Assembly (NCBI GenBank): GCA_030017685.1
Contig: JASEHH010000032.1
Span: 1 to 34,924, forward strand
DNA from: Thermodesulfobacteriota bacterium
GTDB lineage: Bacteria > Desulfobacterota > BSN033 > UBA1163
Direction of reading: 5' to 3'
DNA length: 34,924 nt
Shown piece by piece: positions 22,674 through 30,200 of this stretch; the first letter of the stretch is position 1; each line of letters begins with the position of its first letter. The position numbers were made by a program, and so were the translations under genes. The notes under the pieces are model-generated. The model did not search any database. It was not told the DNA's origin and worked only from the letters and a program-made list of their open reading frames with translations.

Positions 22674-22702
22674 TTGACTTGATTTTTCCTGTATCATATA
22701 GT
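22674..22702 (+). promoter_or_regulatory. Sigma-70-type promoter of the inositol monophosphatase-family gene
   Basis: TTGACT (22674-22679), exactly 17 bases, then TATAGT (22697-22702). Each box has five of six consensus bases. The likely transcript start near 22709 leaves a leader of about 38 bases with AAGGGGAG before the ATG. Confidence 0.7.
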
Positions 22703-22746
22703 CTGAACCATGAGGTTGTCAAATCAGGGTGATCAAGGGGAGAATG

Positions 22747-23551
22747 ATGAAAGAGAATAAACACTATTTCGAGGTGGCTATCACAGCGGCCAAAGAGGCA
22801 GGTAAGATCCAGAGGGTTCGCTTTGGTCAGCCCCAGTCCGTTACCTTTAAGGGAGAATTTAATCCGGTGACCGAAGTGGACCGGCTCTGCGACCAGGCCA
22901 TCCAGAAGGCGATTCATCATGCCTTCCCTGACCACGACATTCTGACAGAGGAGAGTTCTTTCGAGGAGAAAGGGTCTTCCTGGAGATGGATCATCGATCC
23001 ACTCGACGGGACGACAAACTATTACCGGGGTTTTCCTTTTTTTTCCGTCTCCATTGGCCTTGAGAAAGACGGAGAAGTGATCCTGGGAGTGGTTTACATC
23101 CCCCCTCTTCGAAGAGCTCTTCGTCGCCCAAAAAGGAGAAGGAGCGTTTCTGAATGAAAGAAGAATCTCTGTCTCTCAAACCAATCAATTGAAGAGGAGT
23201 TTTCTTGCCACGGGTTTCCCATACGATGTTCAGGAGAACCCTGATGTCTATCTGCGCTATTTCCGGCAGTTCATCCGACAGAGTTTAGCCATTCGCAGGC
23301 CGGGGTCTGCGGCCATTGATCTCTGTTATGTTGCCGCTGGCAGGTTTGATGGTTTCTGGGAGTTGAGGCTACAACCATGGGATATGGCCGGAGCTAATCT
23401 CATCGTCACCGAAGCCGGGGGGAAGGTGACCGATCCAGAAGGAGGACCTTTCGATATCTATTCCGGGGGACTTGTGGTTGCCTCCAATGGGCTGCTTCAC
23501 AAGCAGATGCTTCAAGCGATTGAGGAGATTGATGAAGAGATGGGGAGATAG
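22747..23551 (+). pseudogene. Inositol monophosphatase-family gene with a frameshift
   Basis: Two adjoining frames together encode a complete protein of about 268 residues of the inositol monophosphatase/fructose-1,6-bisphosphatase (SuhB-like) family. The first part has the metal-binding ILTEESSFE, WRWIIDPLDGTTNYYRGFPFFSVSIG and GVVYIPPL. The second continues as EELFVAQKGEGAFLNERRISVS and has LRRPGSAAIDL-like (IRRPGSAAIDLCYVAAGRFDGFWE) and LQPWDMAGANLIVTEAGG. The break lies at a run of six C bases (23100-23105); removing one base restores YIPPLEELF. Without correction the first frame stops at 23157 after an Arg-rich tail. It may be a recent mutation or a base-calling error in the C run. The likely start is ATG 22747 with AGGGG six bases upstream; ATG 22744 is also possible. 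It has a good promoter of its own. Confidence 0.8.
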
Positions 23552-23606
23552 GGAGATGGGGTTATGAAATCTGAAATTAGGTTGCGTGATTGAAGGCGAC
23601 GGATAA

Positions 23607-24980
23607 ATGGATAAAAGGAAACAATCCGATCTTTTTAATCGTGAGGGAAAAGAGTTTTTGGGGAGAGAGGCTCCGCTGGCTGATCGGTTGAGGCCGAAAA
23701 TGCTGGAAGAGTTCGTGGGTCAGGATCATCTTCTGGGGCCCGGGAAAGTCCTTCGTCAGGCCATTGAGGCGGATCACATTCCTTCCATGATTCTCTGGGG
23801 TCCGCCTGGGTCAGGGAAGACAACCTTGGCAATGCTCATCGCGTCCGTCACAAGCGGTCATTTCATAGCCTTCAGCGCCGTGCTCTCCGGCGTGAAAGAG
23901 ATTAAGGAAGTCGTCCACGAAGCGGGCGAGGAGTGGAAGTACCAGAAGAGAAGAATGATCCTCTTTGTCGATGAGATCCACCGTTTCAATAAGGCCCAAC
24001 AGGACGCTTTCCTGCCCCATGTGGAGAAGGGGACGATCATTCTCATCGGTGCGACCACGGAGAACCCATCCTTTGAAGTGATTTCGCCGCTGCTTTCCAG
24101 GGCCAAAGTCTTTACTCTCCGCGCTTTGACCGAAGAAGAGGTCGAGGTCATTTTAAACCGGGCATTGAGCGATCAGGAAAGGGGATTGGGTCAGTATCTA
24201 ACCGAGGTTGAGGATGAGGTGATTAAAAGGATCTCACGGATGGTCAACGGCGACGCACGAATCGCTCTGAATACTCTGGAGATGATTGTGCTTACCACTC
24301 CGTCCGATCCAAGCGGGATCCGTAAAATCGCTACAAAAAATCTGGAGGAAGTCCTTCAGAGAAAGACCTTTCTTTATGACAAGTCCGGGGAGGAGCATTA
24401 TAATCTCATCTCCGCTTTCCACAAGAGCCTGAGAGGGAGTGACCCGGATGCGGCACTCTACTGGCTGGGAAGGATGTTAGAGGCTGGAGAGGATCCCCTC
24501 TATATTGCGAGGCGGATGATCCGGTTTGCTTCAGAGGATGTAGGAAATGCAGATCCCCAGGCATTACAGGTGTCGGTTTCTGCGATGCAAGCCTTTCACT
24601 TCATCGGCCAGCCCGAGGGGAATCTGGCCCTTGCCCAAGCTGCTGTCTATCTGGCAACCGCTCCTAAATCAAATTCCCTTTATACGGCATTTCAGGGGGT
24701 GCAAAAGGATGTCCGGGAGCTTGAGAACATGCCTGTTCCGCTCCATATCAGAAATGCTCCCACCTCTCTGATGAAGGACCTGGGTTATGGAAAGGATTAT
24801 AAATATCCCCATGATTACCAGGATCATTTCATCGAAGAGGAATACCTTCCCGAAAACCTCAAAGGGAAAACCTACTATCACCCTACCGACCAGGGGTTTG
24901 AAAAAGAGATTAAAAAGAGATTAAAAAGAGATTGGAGGCTTGGAGGAGAAGAAAAAAAACATGAAAAGGATTCATTTTGA
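23607..24980 (+). CDS. rarA: Replication-associated recombination protein RarA (MgsA)
   Basis: A 457-residue AAA+ ATPase of the RarA/MgsA/Mgs1 (WRNIP1) family, which acts at stalled replication forks. Family opening PLADRLRPKMLEEFVGQDHLL, Walker A GPPGSGKT (65-72), Walker B FVDEIHRF (about 120-127) and sensor GATTENPSFEV are all visible, followed by LLSRAKVFTL. The C-terminal tetramerisation part has YDKSGEEHYNLISAFHKSLRGSDPDAALYWLGRML and IRFASEDVGNADPQAL, both highly conserved. The C terminus is a lysine-rich tail with repeated KKRLKRD units. It starts 55 bases after the monophosphatase frame; the ribosome binding site is weak. The assignment is one of the safest in the window. Confidence 0.95.
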   Translation: MDKRKQSDLFNREGKEFLGREAPLADRLRPKMLEEFVGQDHLLGPGKVLRQAIEADHIPSMILWGPPGSGKTTLAMLIASVTSGHFIAFSAVLSGVKEIKEVVHEAGEEWKYQKRRMILFVDEIHRFNKAQQDAFLPHVEKGTIILIGATTENPSFEVISPLLSRAKVFTLRALTEEEVEVILNRALSDQERGLGQYLTEVEDEVIKRISRMVNGDARIALNTLEMIVLTTPSDPSGIRKIATKNLEEVLQRKTFLYDKSGEEHYNLISAFHKSLRGSDPDAALYWLGRMLEAGEDPLYIARRMIRFASEDVGNADPQALQVSVSAMQAFHFIGQPEGNLALAQAAVYLATAPKSNSLYTAFQGVQKDVRELENMPVPLHIRNAPTSLMKDLGYGKDYKYPHDYQDHFIEEEYLPENLKGKTYYHPTDQGFEKEIKKRLKRDWRLGGEEKKHEKDSF

Positions 24981-25042
24981 CAAGATGCCAATATTCTGAT
25001 AACTATATAACGAAACATTGAGCTTAATATGAGGAGCGGTAG

Positions 25043-25321
25043 ATGGCTGAGAAGGGACTGACGAGAAGGGATTTACAGGAAGTATTTGTAGGTTTTGAGA
25101 AACGCCAGGATGAGAAGTTAAAAGGTCTTGAAAACCGAGTGGTCGATCAATTCCATATTGTTGCTGAAGGGTTGAATGATCAAAGCAAACTTTTAGCTGA
25201 AGGACATGCCGGAGTTGTTGATAGACTCAAGACCATTGATGAGCGATTGGAACGAATGGAGAAGGAGGGCGAACGTCAGCATTTGGAGACCCGTTCACTC
25301 ATTAGATTTTCTTTTGCTTAA
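25043..25321 (+). CDS. Small coiled-coil protein of unknown function
   Basis: A 92-residue, charged, mainly helical protein with no recognised domain. Residues 5-85 look like a helical coiled coil (QDEKLKGLENRVVDQFHIV, DRLKTIDERLERMEKEGER). GAGGAGCGG lies upstream of the ATG, so it is probably translated. The end LETRSLIRFSFA resembles the middle of longer coiled-coil proteins that go on with ELDRR. Here a TAA stands at the point where a GAA (Glu) codon might be expected, so it may be a shortened version; this is a guess. It is followed 40 bases later by the HicB-like gene and may be cotranscribed with it. Confidence 0.6.
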   Translation: MAEKGLTRRDLQEVFVGFEKRQDEKLKGLENRVVDQFHIVAEGLNDQSKLLAEGHAGVVDRLKTIDERLERMEKEGERQHLETRSLIRFSFA

Positions 25322-25361
25322 TTGATTTTTTGTAATTTGATTTGAATTAAAGGAGAAAGAA

Positions 25362-25661
25362 ATGGAGAAAAAATACACGGCAATAATCCGAAAAAGTAAA
25401 CTTGAATATGTCGCAATATGCTTAGAACTAAATGTATCGGCTCGTGGTGATGACCTGGCTGATGTGGAGAAGAATTTAAAAACAGCCATTGAATTATACC
25501 TGGAGGATACAAAAGAGCATCCAGGGATGGTCGTCTCTCCTATTTCTACGGATGAAATCATTGAGTTTTTAAGGGATACGGAGCCAGATTGGTATAAAGA
25601 ACCGGGCGAAGGGCTAATTTTGAAGCCTCTTGAAATTCACGAGGTCCCTTCGTATGCATAA
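25362..25661 (+). CDS. hicB: HicB-like antitoxin
   Basis: A 99-residue protein with the HicB partial RNase H-like fold. KYTAIIRKSKLEYVAICLELNVSARGDDLADVEKNLKTAIELYLED (residues 4-49) matches the pattern in which a strand-strand-helix unit ends in AIELYLE. HicB proteins neutralise the HicA mRNA interferase and often repress their own operon. No ribbon-helix-helix or helix-turn-helix is evident in the C-terminal half (EIIEFLRDTEPDWYKEPGEG...), so DNA binding is uncertain. AAAGGAGAAAG precedes the ATG. The HicA-like gene begins 8 bases before this gene ends, the usual antitoxin-first arrangement of this subgroup. Confidence 0.82.
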   Translation: MEKKYTAIIRKSKLEYVAICLELNVSARGDDLADVEKNLKTAIELYLEDTKEHPGMVVSPISTDEIIEFLRDTEPDWYKEPGEGLILKPLEIHEVPSYA

Positions 25662-25857
25662 GATTCCATCAATGTCCAGTAAAGAACTGGTGAAGTTATT
25701 AGAAAAAGGGGGAACGATATATTCAAGGATTATCGAAGGCAAAAGATATTCTGCTCCTGTCCAAATGGGTAAAAAATCGTTAGATCCTGTTTATTGTAAA
25801 AGGATTATGAGACAGTTGAAATTTTCAGATGAAGAAATAGAAAAACTGCTAGACTGA
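25654..25857 (+). CDS. hicA: HicA-like toxin, apparently lacking its active-site segment
   Basis: A 67-residue HicA-family protein that in intact form would be an mRNA interferase. The N terminus HKIPSMSSKELVKLLEKGG and the C-terminal half GKRYSAPVQMGKKSLDPVYCKRIMRQLKFSDEEIEKLL both fit the family. Between them, family members normally have about ten more residues including the catalytic histidine (pattern F-x-R-Q-x-G-x-x-H). Here GG is followed directly by TIYSRIIEG, and the only histidine is H2. I infer an in-frame deletion giving a harmless toxin. I start it at the ATG 25654 inside the end of hicB; a longer frame from 25630 is unlikely. A MITE inserted four bases after the stop codon. Confidence 0.72.
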   Translation: MHKIPSMSSKELVKLLEKGGTIYSRIIEGKRYSAPVQMGKKSLDPVYCKRIMRQLKFSDEEIEKLLD

Positions 25858-25861
25858 TTTA

Positions 25862-25995
25862 TGATGGAATCGTAAAAAGTCGTCATTCCCGTGAAAACGG
25901 GAATCCAGAGAATTCTAACTATCTAAAAATACTGGATTCCTGCTTGCGCAGGAATGACTGATATTGGGATTTTCAGACTTTTTACGAAACCATCA
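25862..25995. mobile_element. MITE with TGATGG ends, copy b
   Basis: A 134-base element with the same inverted ends as 4198-4337 (TGATGGAATCGTAAAAAGTC and GACTTTTTACGAAACCATCA). It is flanked by TTTA on both sides (25858-25861 and 25996-25999), a 4-base target duplication. The first 58 bases are identical to copy a. Inside is an inverted pair GTCATTCCCG...CGGGAATCC and GGATTCCTG...CAGGAATGAC. It sits directly after hicA and may act as its transcript's 3' hairpin. Confidence 0.8.
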
Positions 25996-26047
25996 TTTAT
26001 AATAAACTCCAAAATAAGGCATTCAATTACGTTAGGATCATTTGAAA

Positions 26048-26788
26048 CTATTTCTTCTGCTTCACGCCTTCGCCGGTCATGGGGACGAAGATGACCGAAA
26101 TGACATCTGTCGTCTCGATCTTTCCGGATCTTTTGACAATCCTTTTTAATTCCTGAGAGTGGGTTCCCACAGGGACGACCATTCGTCCGCCTTCCTTCAA
26201 CTGCTCCAGAAGAGGTTTGGGGATGTGGTCAGGCGCACAGGTGACGATGATCGCATCAAATGGAGCAACGTCAGGCCACCCCAAATAGCCATCCCCTGCC
26301 TTCACCCGGATGTTCCGATATCCCTGTTCGAAGAGCAGATTCTTTGCAGAGGAAGCAAGGGTCTCGATAATCTCGATCGTATAAACCTCCTTGGCCAATT
26401 CCGCCAAAATGGCAGCCTGGTAGCCTGATCCTGTTCCGACCTCCAATACCTTTTCTTCTCCTTTGAGTTCGAGAAGCTCTGTCATCAAGGCCACGATGTA
26501 GGGCTGGGAGATGGTTTGCCCCTCTCCGACAGGCAGGGGTTGATCCGCATAGGCTTTGGAATGGTACTCTTTCGGGACGAAGCGATGGCGTTCTACCTTG
26601 AGCATCGCAGAGAGCACCCTTTCATCCCTCACTCCACGACCTTTAATCTGTGTTTCAACCATCTTTTCACGCATGGTTTTGAAATCCCTTCCGGAGTCCG
26701 GCTTTGAACTCCTCATGTCCCCGCCACATCCGGCAGAAAAAGCGAAAAGTATTATGAACGCGAGTATGAAATCGACTTTTGTCTTCAT
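26048..26788 (-). CDS. pcm: Protein-L-isoaspartate O-methyltransferase with a lipoprotein-like leader
   Basis: A 246-residue SAM-dependent methyltransferase that starts repair of isoaspartyl residues in damaged proteins. The catalytic part from about residue 39 has MVETQIKGRGVRDERVLSAM, RHRFVPKEYHSKAYADQPLPVGEGQTISQPYIVALMTELL, the SAM motif VLEVGTGSGYQAAILAEL, and DAIIVTCAPDHIPKPLLEQLKEGGRMVVPVG, all typical. Unusual is the N terminus: MKTKVDFILAFIILFAFSAGCGGD, a signal peptide with a possible lipobox ending at C21, which suggests export. The ATG at 26788 has no ribosome binding site and lies very close to the predicted transcript start. A later ATG at 26674 with GGAAGGGA upstream would give an ordinary cytoplasmic enzyme, so both forms are possible. 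Confidence 0.88.
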   Translation of the reverse strand: MKTKVDFILAFIILFAFSAGCGGDMRSSKPDSGRDFKTMREKMVETQIKGRGVRDERVLSAMLKVERHRFVPKEYHSKAYADQPLPVGEGQTISQPYIVALMTELLELKGEEKVLEVGTGSGYQAAILAELAKEVYTIEIIETLASSAKNLLFEQGYRNIRVKAGDGYLGWPDVAPFDAIIVTCAPDHIPKPLLEQLKEGGRMVVPVGTHSQELKRIVKRSGKIETTDVISVIFVPMTGEGVKQKK

Positions 26789-26797
26789 CGAAAAAAG

Positions 26798-26825
26798 GTT
26801 ATCATATTCATAAAATACTTGTCAA
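26798..26825 (-). promoter_or_regulatory. Possible promoter of the isoaspartate methyltransferase gene
   Basis: On the minus strand, a perfect TTGACA (26825-26820), a 16-base spacer and GATAAC (26803-26798, four of six). Five bases of the -35 are part of the direct repeat left by the cassette insertion at 26831. A transcript from here would have almost no leader before the ATG at 26788. Confidence 0.45.
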
Positions 26826-26830
26826 TTCTT

Positions 26831-27074
26831 TGTGATTCAGACATTAGACCATACCTGCCTACCGCAGGCAGGGACTCCAGACATCAGACCGAAAGGGAGG
26901 AAATGGCCAGAGATTACACAAAAGGGTTTATAAAGAAATTTGAATACTTAGCCCCCAATAGACATGAAGAATTATGGACAAAAGCTCAAGAACGTTTGAG
27001 AAGACTGCAAGGCTTAATTTCCTATATAGAAAAGTCTGGTGTCTAAAGTCTGAAGTCCAGTGTCTGAATTGCGG
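26831..27074 (+). mobile_element. IVP-like cassette, copy 3 (most intact)
   Basis: A 244-base element flanked by GTCAATTCTT on both sides (26821-26830 and 27074-27083; counted as a 9-base target duplication, TCAATTCTT). Left end TGTGATTCAGACATTAGAC and ACTCCAGACATCAGAC; right end GTCTAAAGTCTGAAGTCCAG and TGTCTGAATTGCG. The arms are imperfect inverted copies made of repeated TTAGAC/CAGAC units. The left arm contains CCTGCCTACCGCAGGCAGG where the other two copies have a different palindrome. A short frame with GGGAGG before its ATG runs through the body and its stop codon is part of the right arm. Most of the gap between the methyltransferase and TPR genes is explained by this element and the repeat at 27139. 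Confidence 0.8.
26903..27046 (+). CDS. Short MARDY protein, probable four-helix-bundle (IVP) remnant
   Basis: A 47-residue frame inside cassette copy 3, with GGGAGG six bases or so upstream of its ATG. It starts MARDYTKGFIKKFEYL and ends RLRRLQGLISYIEKSGV. Many four-helix-bundle proteins of the S23/23S rRNA intervening-sequence type start MARDYKK and end in a helix of the form LxGLIxYLxxS, but they are about 115-125 residues long. I infer that the middle has been deleted in frame here. Copy 1 (3887-4509) keeps traces of the same start and the same end with more sequence between them. Whether the short protein is made or does anything is unknown. An upstream in-frame extension to 26819 is not believed. 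Confidence 0.5.
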   Translation: MARDYTKGFIKKFEYLAPNRHEELWTKAQERLRRLQGLISYIEKSGV

Positions 27075-27138
27075 TCAATTCTTGACAATCCTTCAATCTT
27101 TCTGATAGGTTTTAAACATCTCCTTTGATTCCGACCTT

Positions 27139-27211
27139 GTCATTCCCGTGCAAACGGGAATCCAGAAAATTGTGTTTTAAAAATATGGATTCCTGCTTTC
27201 GCAGGAATGAC
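27139..27211. repeat. GTCATTCCCG/CAGGAATGAC hairpin repeat
   Basis: GTCATTCCCGTGCAAACGGG at the left and CCTGCTTTCGCAGGAATGAC at the right, the inner part of the TGATGG MITE without its inverted ends. It lies about 50 bases before the start of the TPR gene, so it may be in that gene's leader or upstream of its promoter; I see no good promoter in 27212-27264. Confidence 0.65.
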
Positions 27212-27264
27212 AAAAATGGTTTCAAAAAAGGATGGACTATCGTTTTTAAAATCCGGTATCGAAA

Positions 27265-30200
27265 ATGTGGCAGTTAACGATTAGAATTCTCAGCCTCCTT
27301 CTTCTCCTCTCCATTACCTTCTCTTTCTCCATCCTCAAGGGCCAGGATCAGAGCCGGGGTCGGATTCGAGCGCCTGAAATTATTTTTTTAGGCAAAGAGG
27401 AGACGAAATGGACAGAGGAGAGGGAGATTTCTCTTCCCATCATTGTAGCTAAGGGGATTAAAGAGGAGCCCTCCGCAGGCTTGTTCGATCTGAGAGAAGA
27501 CCAGATCGGGCCGATGAAGAAGATGAGCCCATCCACCACCCAACCCGGCTGCGCCTACACGAGCAGGCTCACGAGAGGGATGACCAGCGGAGACAGGGCC
27601 TTTTACGAAAGGGGAAGACATCACTATCTCCAGGGGAATTATGAGGATGCCATACAACTTTTTCGGCGGTTGGTCGATGAACACCCCGAGAGCTTATTGA
27701 AAGGCTCTGCGATATACTGGATGGGAGAGGCAAAGTTTCATCAGGAGAAGACAGAAGAAGCTTTCTCCTTATTTAAGAAGGTGGTCGAAGAATATCCTGA
27801 CAGTGAATTCAGCCCCTATGCCCTCTATTCCTGCGGGTGGATTCAACTGATGAAGGGAGTCTATGAGGAGGGAAGTCGATTCTTCCGTCTGGCTTACGAA
27901 AAGAATCCCGCTCTCTCCATTGCCCAGTCCTCTCTCTTCTGGTCGGGATACTGCCTTTACCACCTGGGGCGATATTTAGAGTCGATCAAGGAGATAGAAA
28001 CTCATCTCCAGAAACATCCTGAGGGGATATGGCGACCGGAGGCAGAGTATCTGATGGGCGTCAACACCTTCAGGCTCCAGAAGTATGAAGAGGCCGTTAC
28101 TCTTTTCAGGTCCTTTTTAAGGCGCTACCCCAGGCATCCGTTAGAGGAGAGCGGCCGATACGCCCTGGCCTGGAGCCAGGTCTCTCTTGGAAATTATACC
28201 GAGGGAAGGAAGACGTTCGAAGAGATCCTTTTGAACTTCCCTCGCACAAAACTGTCTGATCCCATCTTCTGGGGAATTTTGAGGAGTTACCTGGGGAATG
28301 ATGAGATAGAAAAGGCGATTCAATTCTATCAGAGATTCCTCTCCCAGTTTCTTCCCTCGCCCTGGACCGAGCAGAGTCTCTTCGATATCGGGCGATACCA
28401 CTTTAAGAAGAAAGAATATATCTACGCCGTTTCCACCTTCCGGCAGTTCCTGAGGACGTTTCCTGAGAATGACCTTCAGGAGTGGGTCTACTTTATGTTA
28501 GGGGAATCCATTTTCAATCAGAAGGATTATGTCGGCGCCATCGGCGCCTATCGGCAGGTGTTGTGGTCGAAGAGGAGAGCGCATTTTGAAGAACGGGTCT
28601 ATTCGAGGCTGGGATATGGCCATTTCTTATTGAAGAATTACGGTGAAGCCATCGGATACTGGGAAAGACTTCTCAGGGAATTTCCCGACCACCCGGAGAA
28701 GAACGAGGTCTTGTACTGGCTGGCGGAGAGCCACCTGCTGAAAGAGGATTACCGCAATGGCGTCAGATATGTGGATCAACTAAAAGGAGATCCTACCCTC
28801 TACCCCCGGGGATTGACCAATCTGGGGTGGTACCACTTTCAGAGGAAGGAGTGGAAGGAGGCCAATCATTACTTTCTCAAAATTGCGGCCGAATTCCCCC
28901 ATCATCGATCCACCCCTCCCATCTCCCTTTTGATCGGCCAGTGTTATTTAAACCAGAACAATTATGATCAGGCAAAAATCCATTTGATGAGCCTGACCAA
29001 CTCGCCTGAAGAAGAGGGGAAGGAAAAGGGTTATTATCTTTTGGGATGGATCGCATACAGGGAGGAGCGGTTCGATGAGGCATTGAATCATTTCCAAAGG
29101 TTGAGGGAGGCTTTCCCCTCGAGTCCATATCGTGACGAAGCTCAATACTGGACGGGTTGGTCACACTTCCGGAAAAAGGATTTTCAGAAGGCCATCGAAG
29201 AGTTTCAGCGGCTCATCCAGCAATACCCCGAAAGCCCTTTCGTCGTCTCCTCGCTGTTAAAAATAGGCGACGGCTTCTATAATCTCAAACAGTACGGAAA
29301 TGCCATTCAGGCCTATCAACGGCTCATCAGGGAGCATGGCAAATCAAAGGAGGCGCCGGAGGCTGATTACGGGATCATCCTTGCCCTCTTTCAGGAGAAG
29401 AGGTATGAACCCTTCATCGCACGGGTGGAAGCTTTCCTGAAGCGGTATCCCCAGCATCCCCTAACGGGTCAGGCACTGATGCAATTGGGAGAGCACTACC
29501 AGCAATCCCGGATGGCAGAGAGGGCCTTAAGAACTTATCAGGAAACGGTTCGCCTCTACCCTAACAGCGAATGGGCGGAGGAGGCACAATTTCGCATCGC
29601 CCTTCTTTTGAAGTCGGAGAGACGATGGATCGAGGCGTCGGACGAGATGGAGAGATTCATTAAAAACCATCCGAAAAGCCATCTCCTCATAGAGGCCCAT
29701 CTCGAAGCGGGGGAACTCCACCTTCTTCTCAAGGCGTACCCGAAGGCGCTGGAACGATTCGAATGGGTGATGAGGAATCATCCTCAAATTCTGCCGGTGA
29801 AGAGAAGCTACCTGGGGATGGAGGAGGCGTATCGGAGCCTTGGAAAGGTTGATGAGGCGGAAAAGATTTTGAAGGAGTATATCGAAAAATTTCCTCATGA
29901 TGAGACCCGGTTTGAAGCCTATTTGAGAGCAGGACTTCTCTACCTGACCCTTAAGAGATTTCCGGATGCCATCTCCTCTCTCTCGACCGCCTTGCGAAGC
30001 CCCGAAGAAAGAATAGCCAGCCAAGCGCAGTTCAAGTTAGGAGAGGCCTATGCGGAGGCAGGCAATAGGGATTCGGCAATCCTCCAATTTTCAAAGATCC
30101 TCTACCTCTATCCTCATCTCTCGGAGTTGGTGGAAGAAGCTCTGCTGAAATTGGGGGCGCTCTATATGGAGGAGAAGAGATTGGCTGAGGCGAGGCAGGT

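Noticed and set aside
22609-22935. N-terminal extension of the thioesterase to 22935
   Set aside because: The extension is the antisense of the monophosphatase gene and its promoter; the family start with a GAGGAG site lies at 22608.
24977-25009. Promoter before the 25043 gene (TTGACA at 24977)
   Set aside because: The -35 is perfect, but no good -10 lies at 16-18 bases; the A/T-rich TATATA is 21 bases away, so I did not list it.
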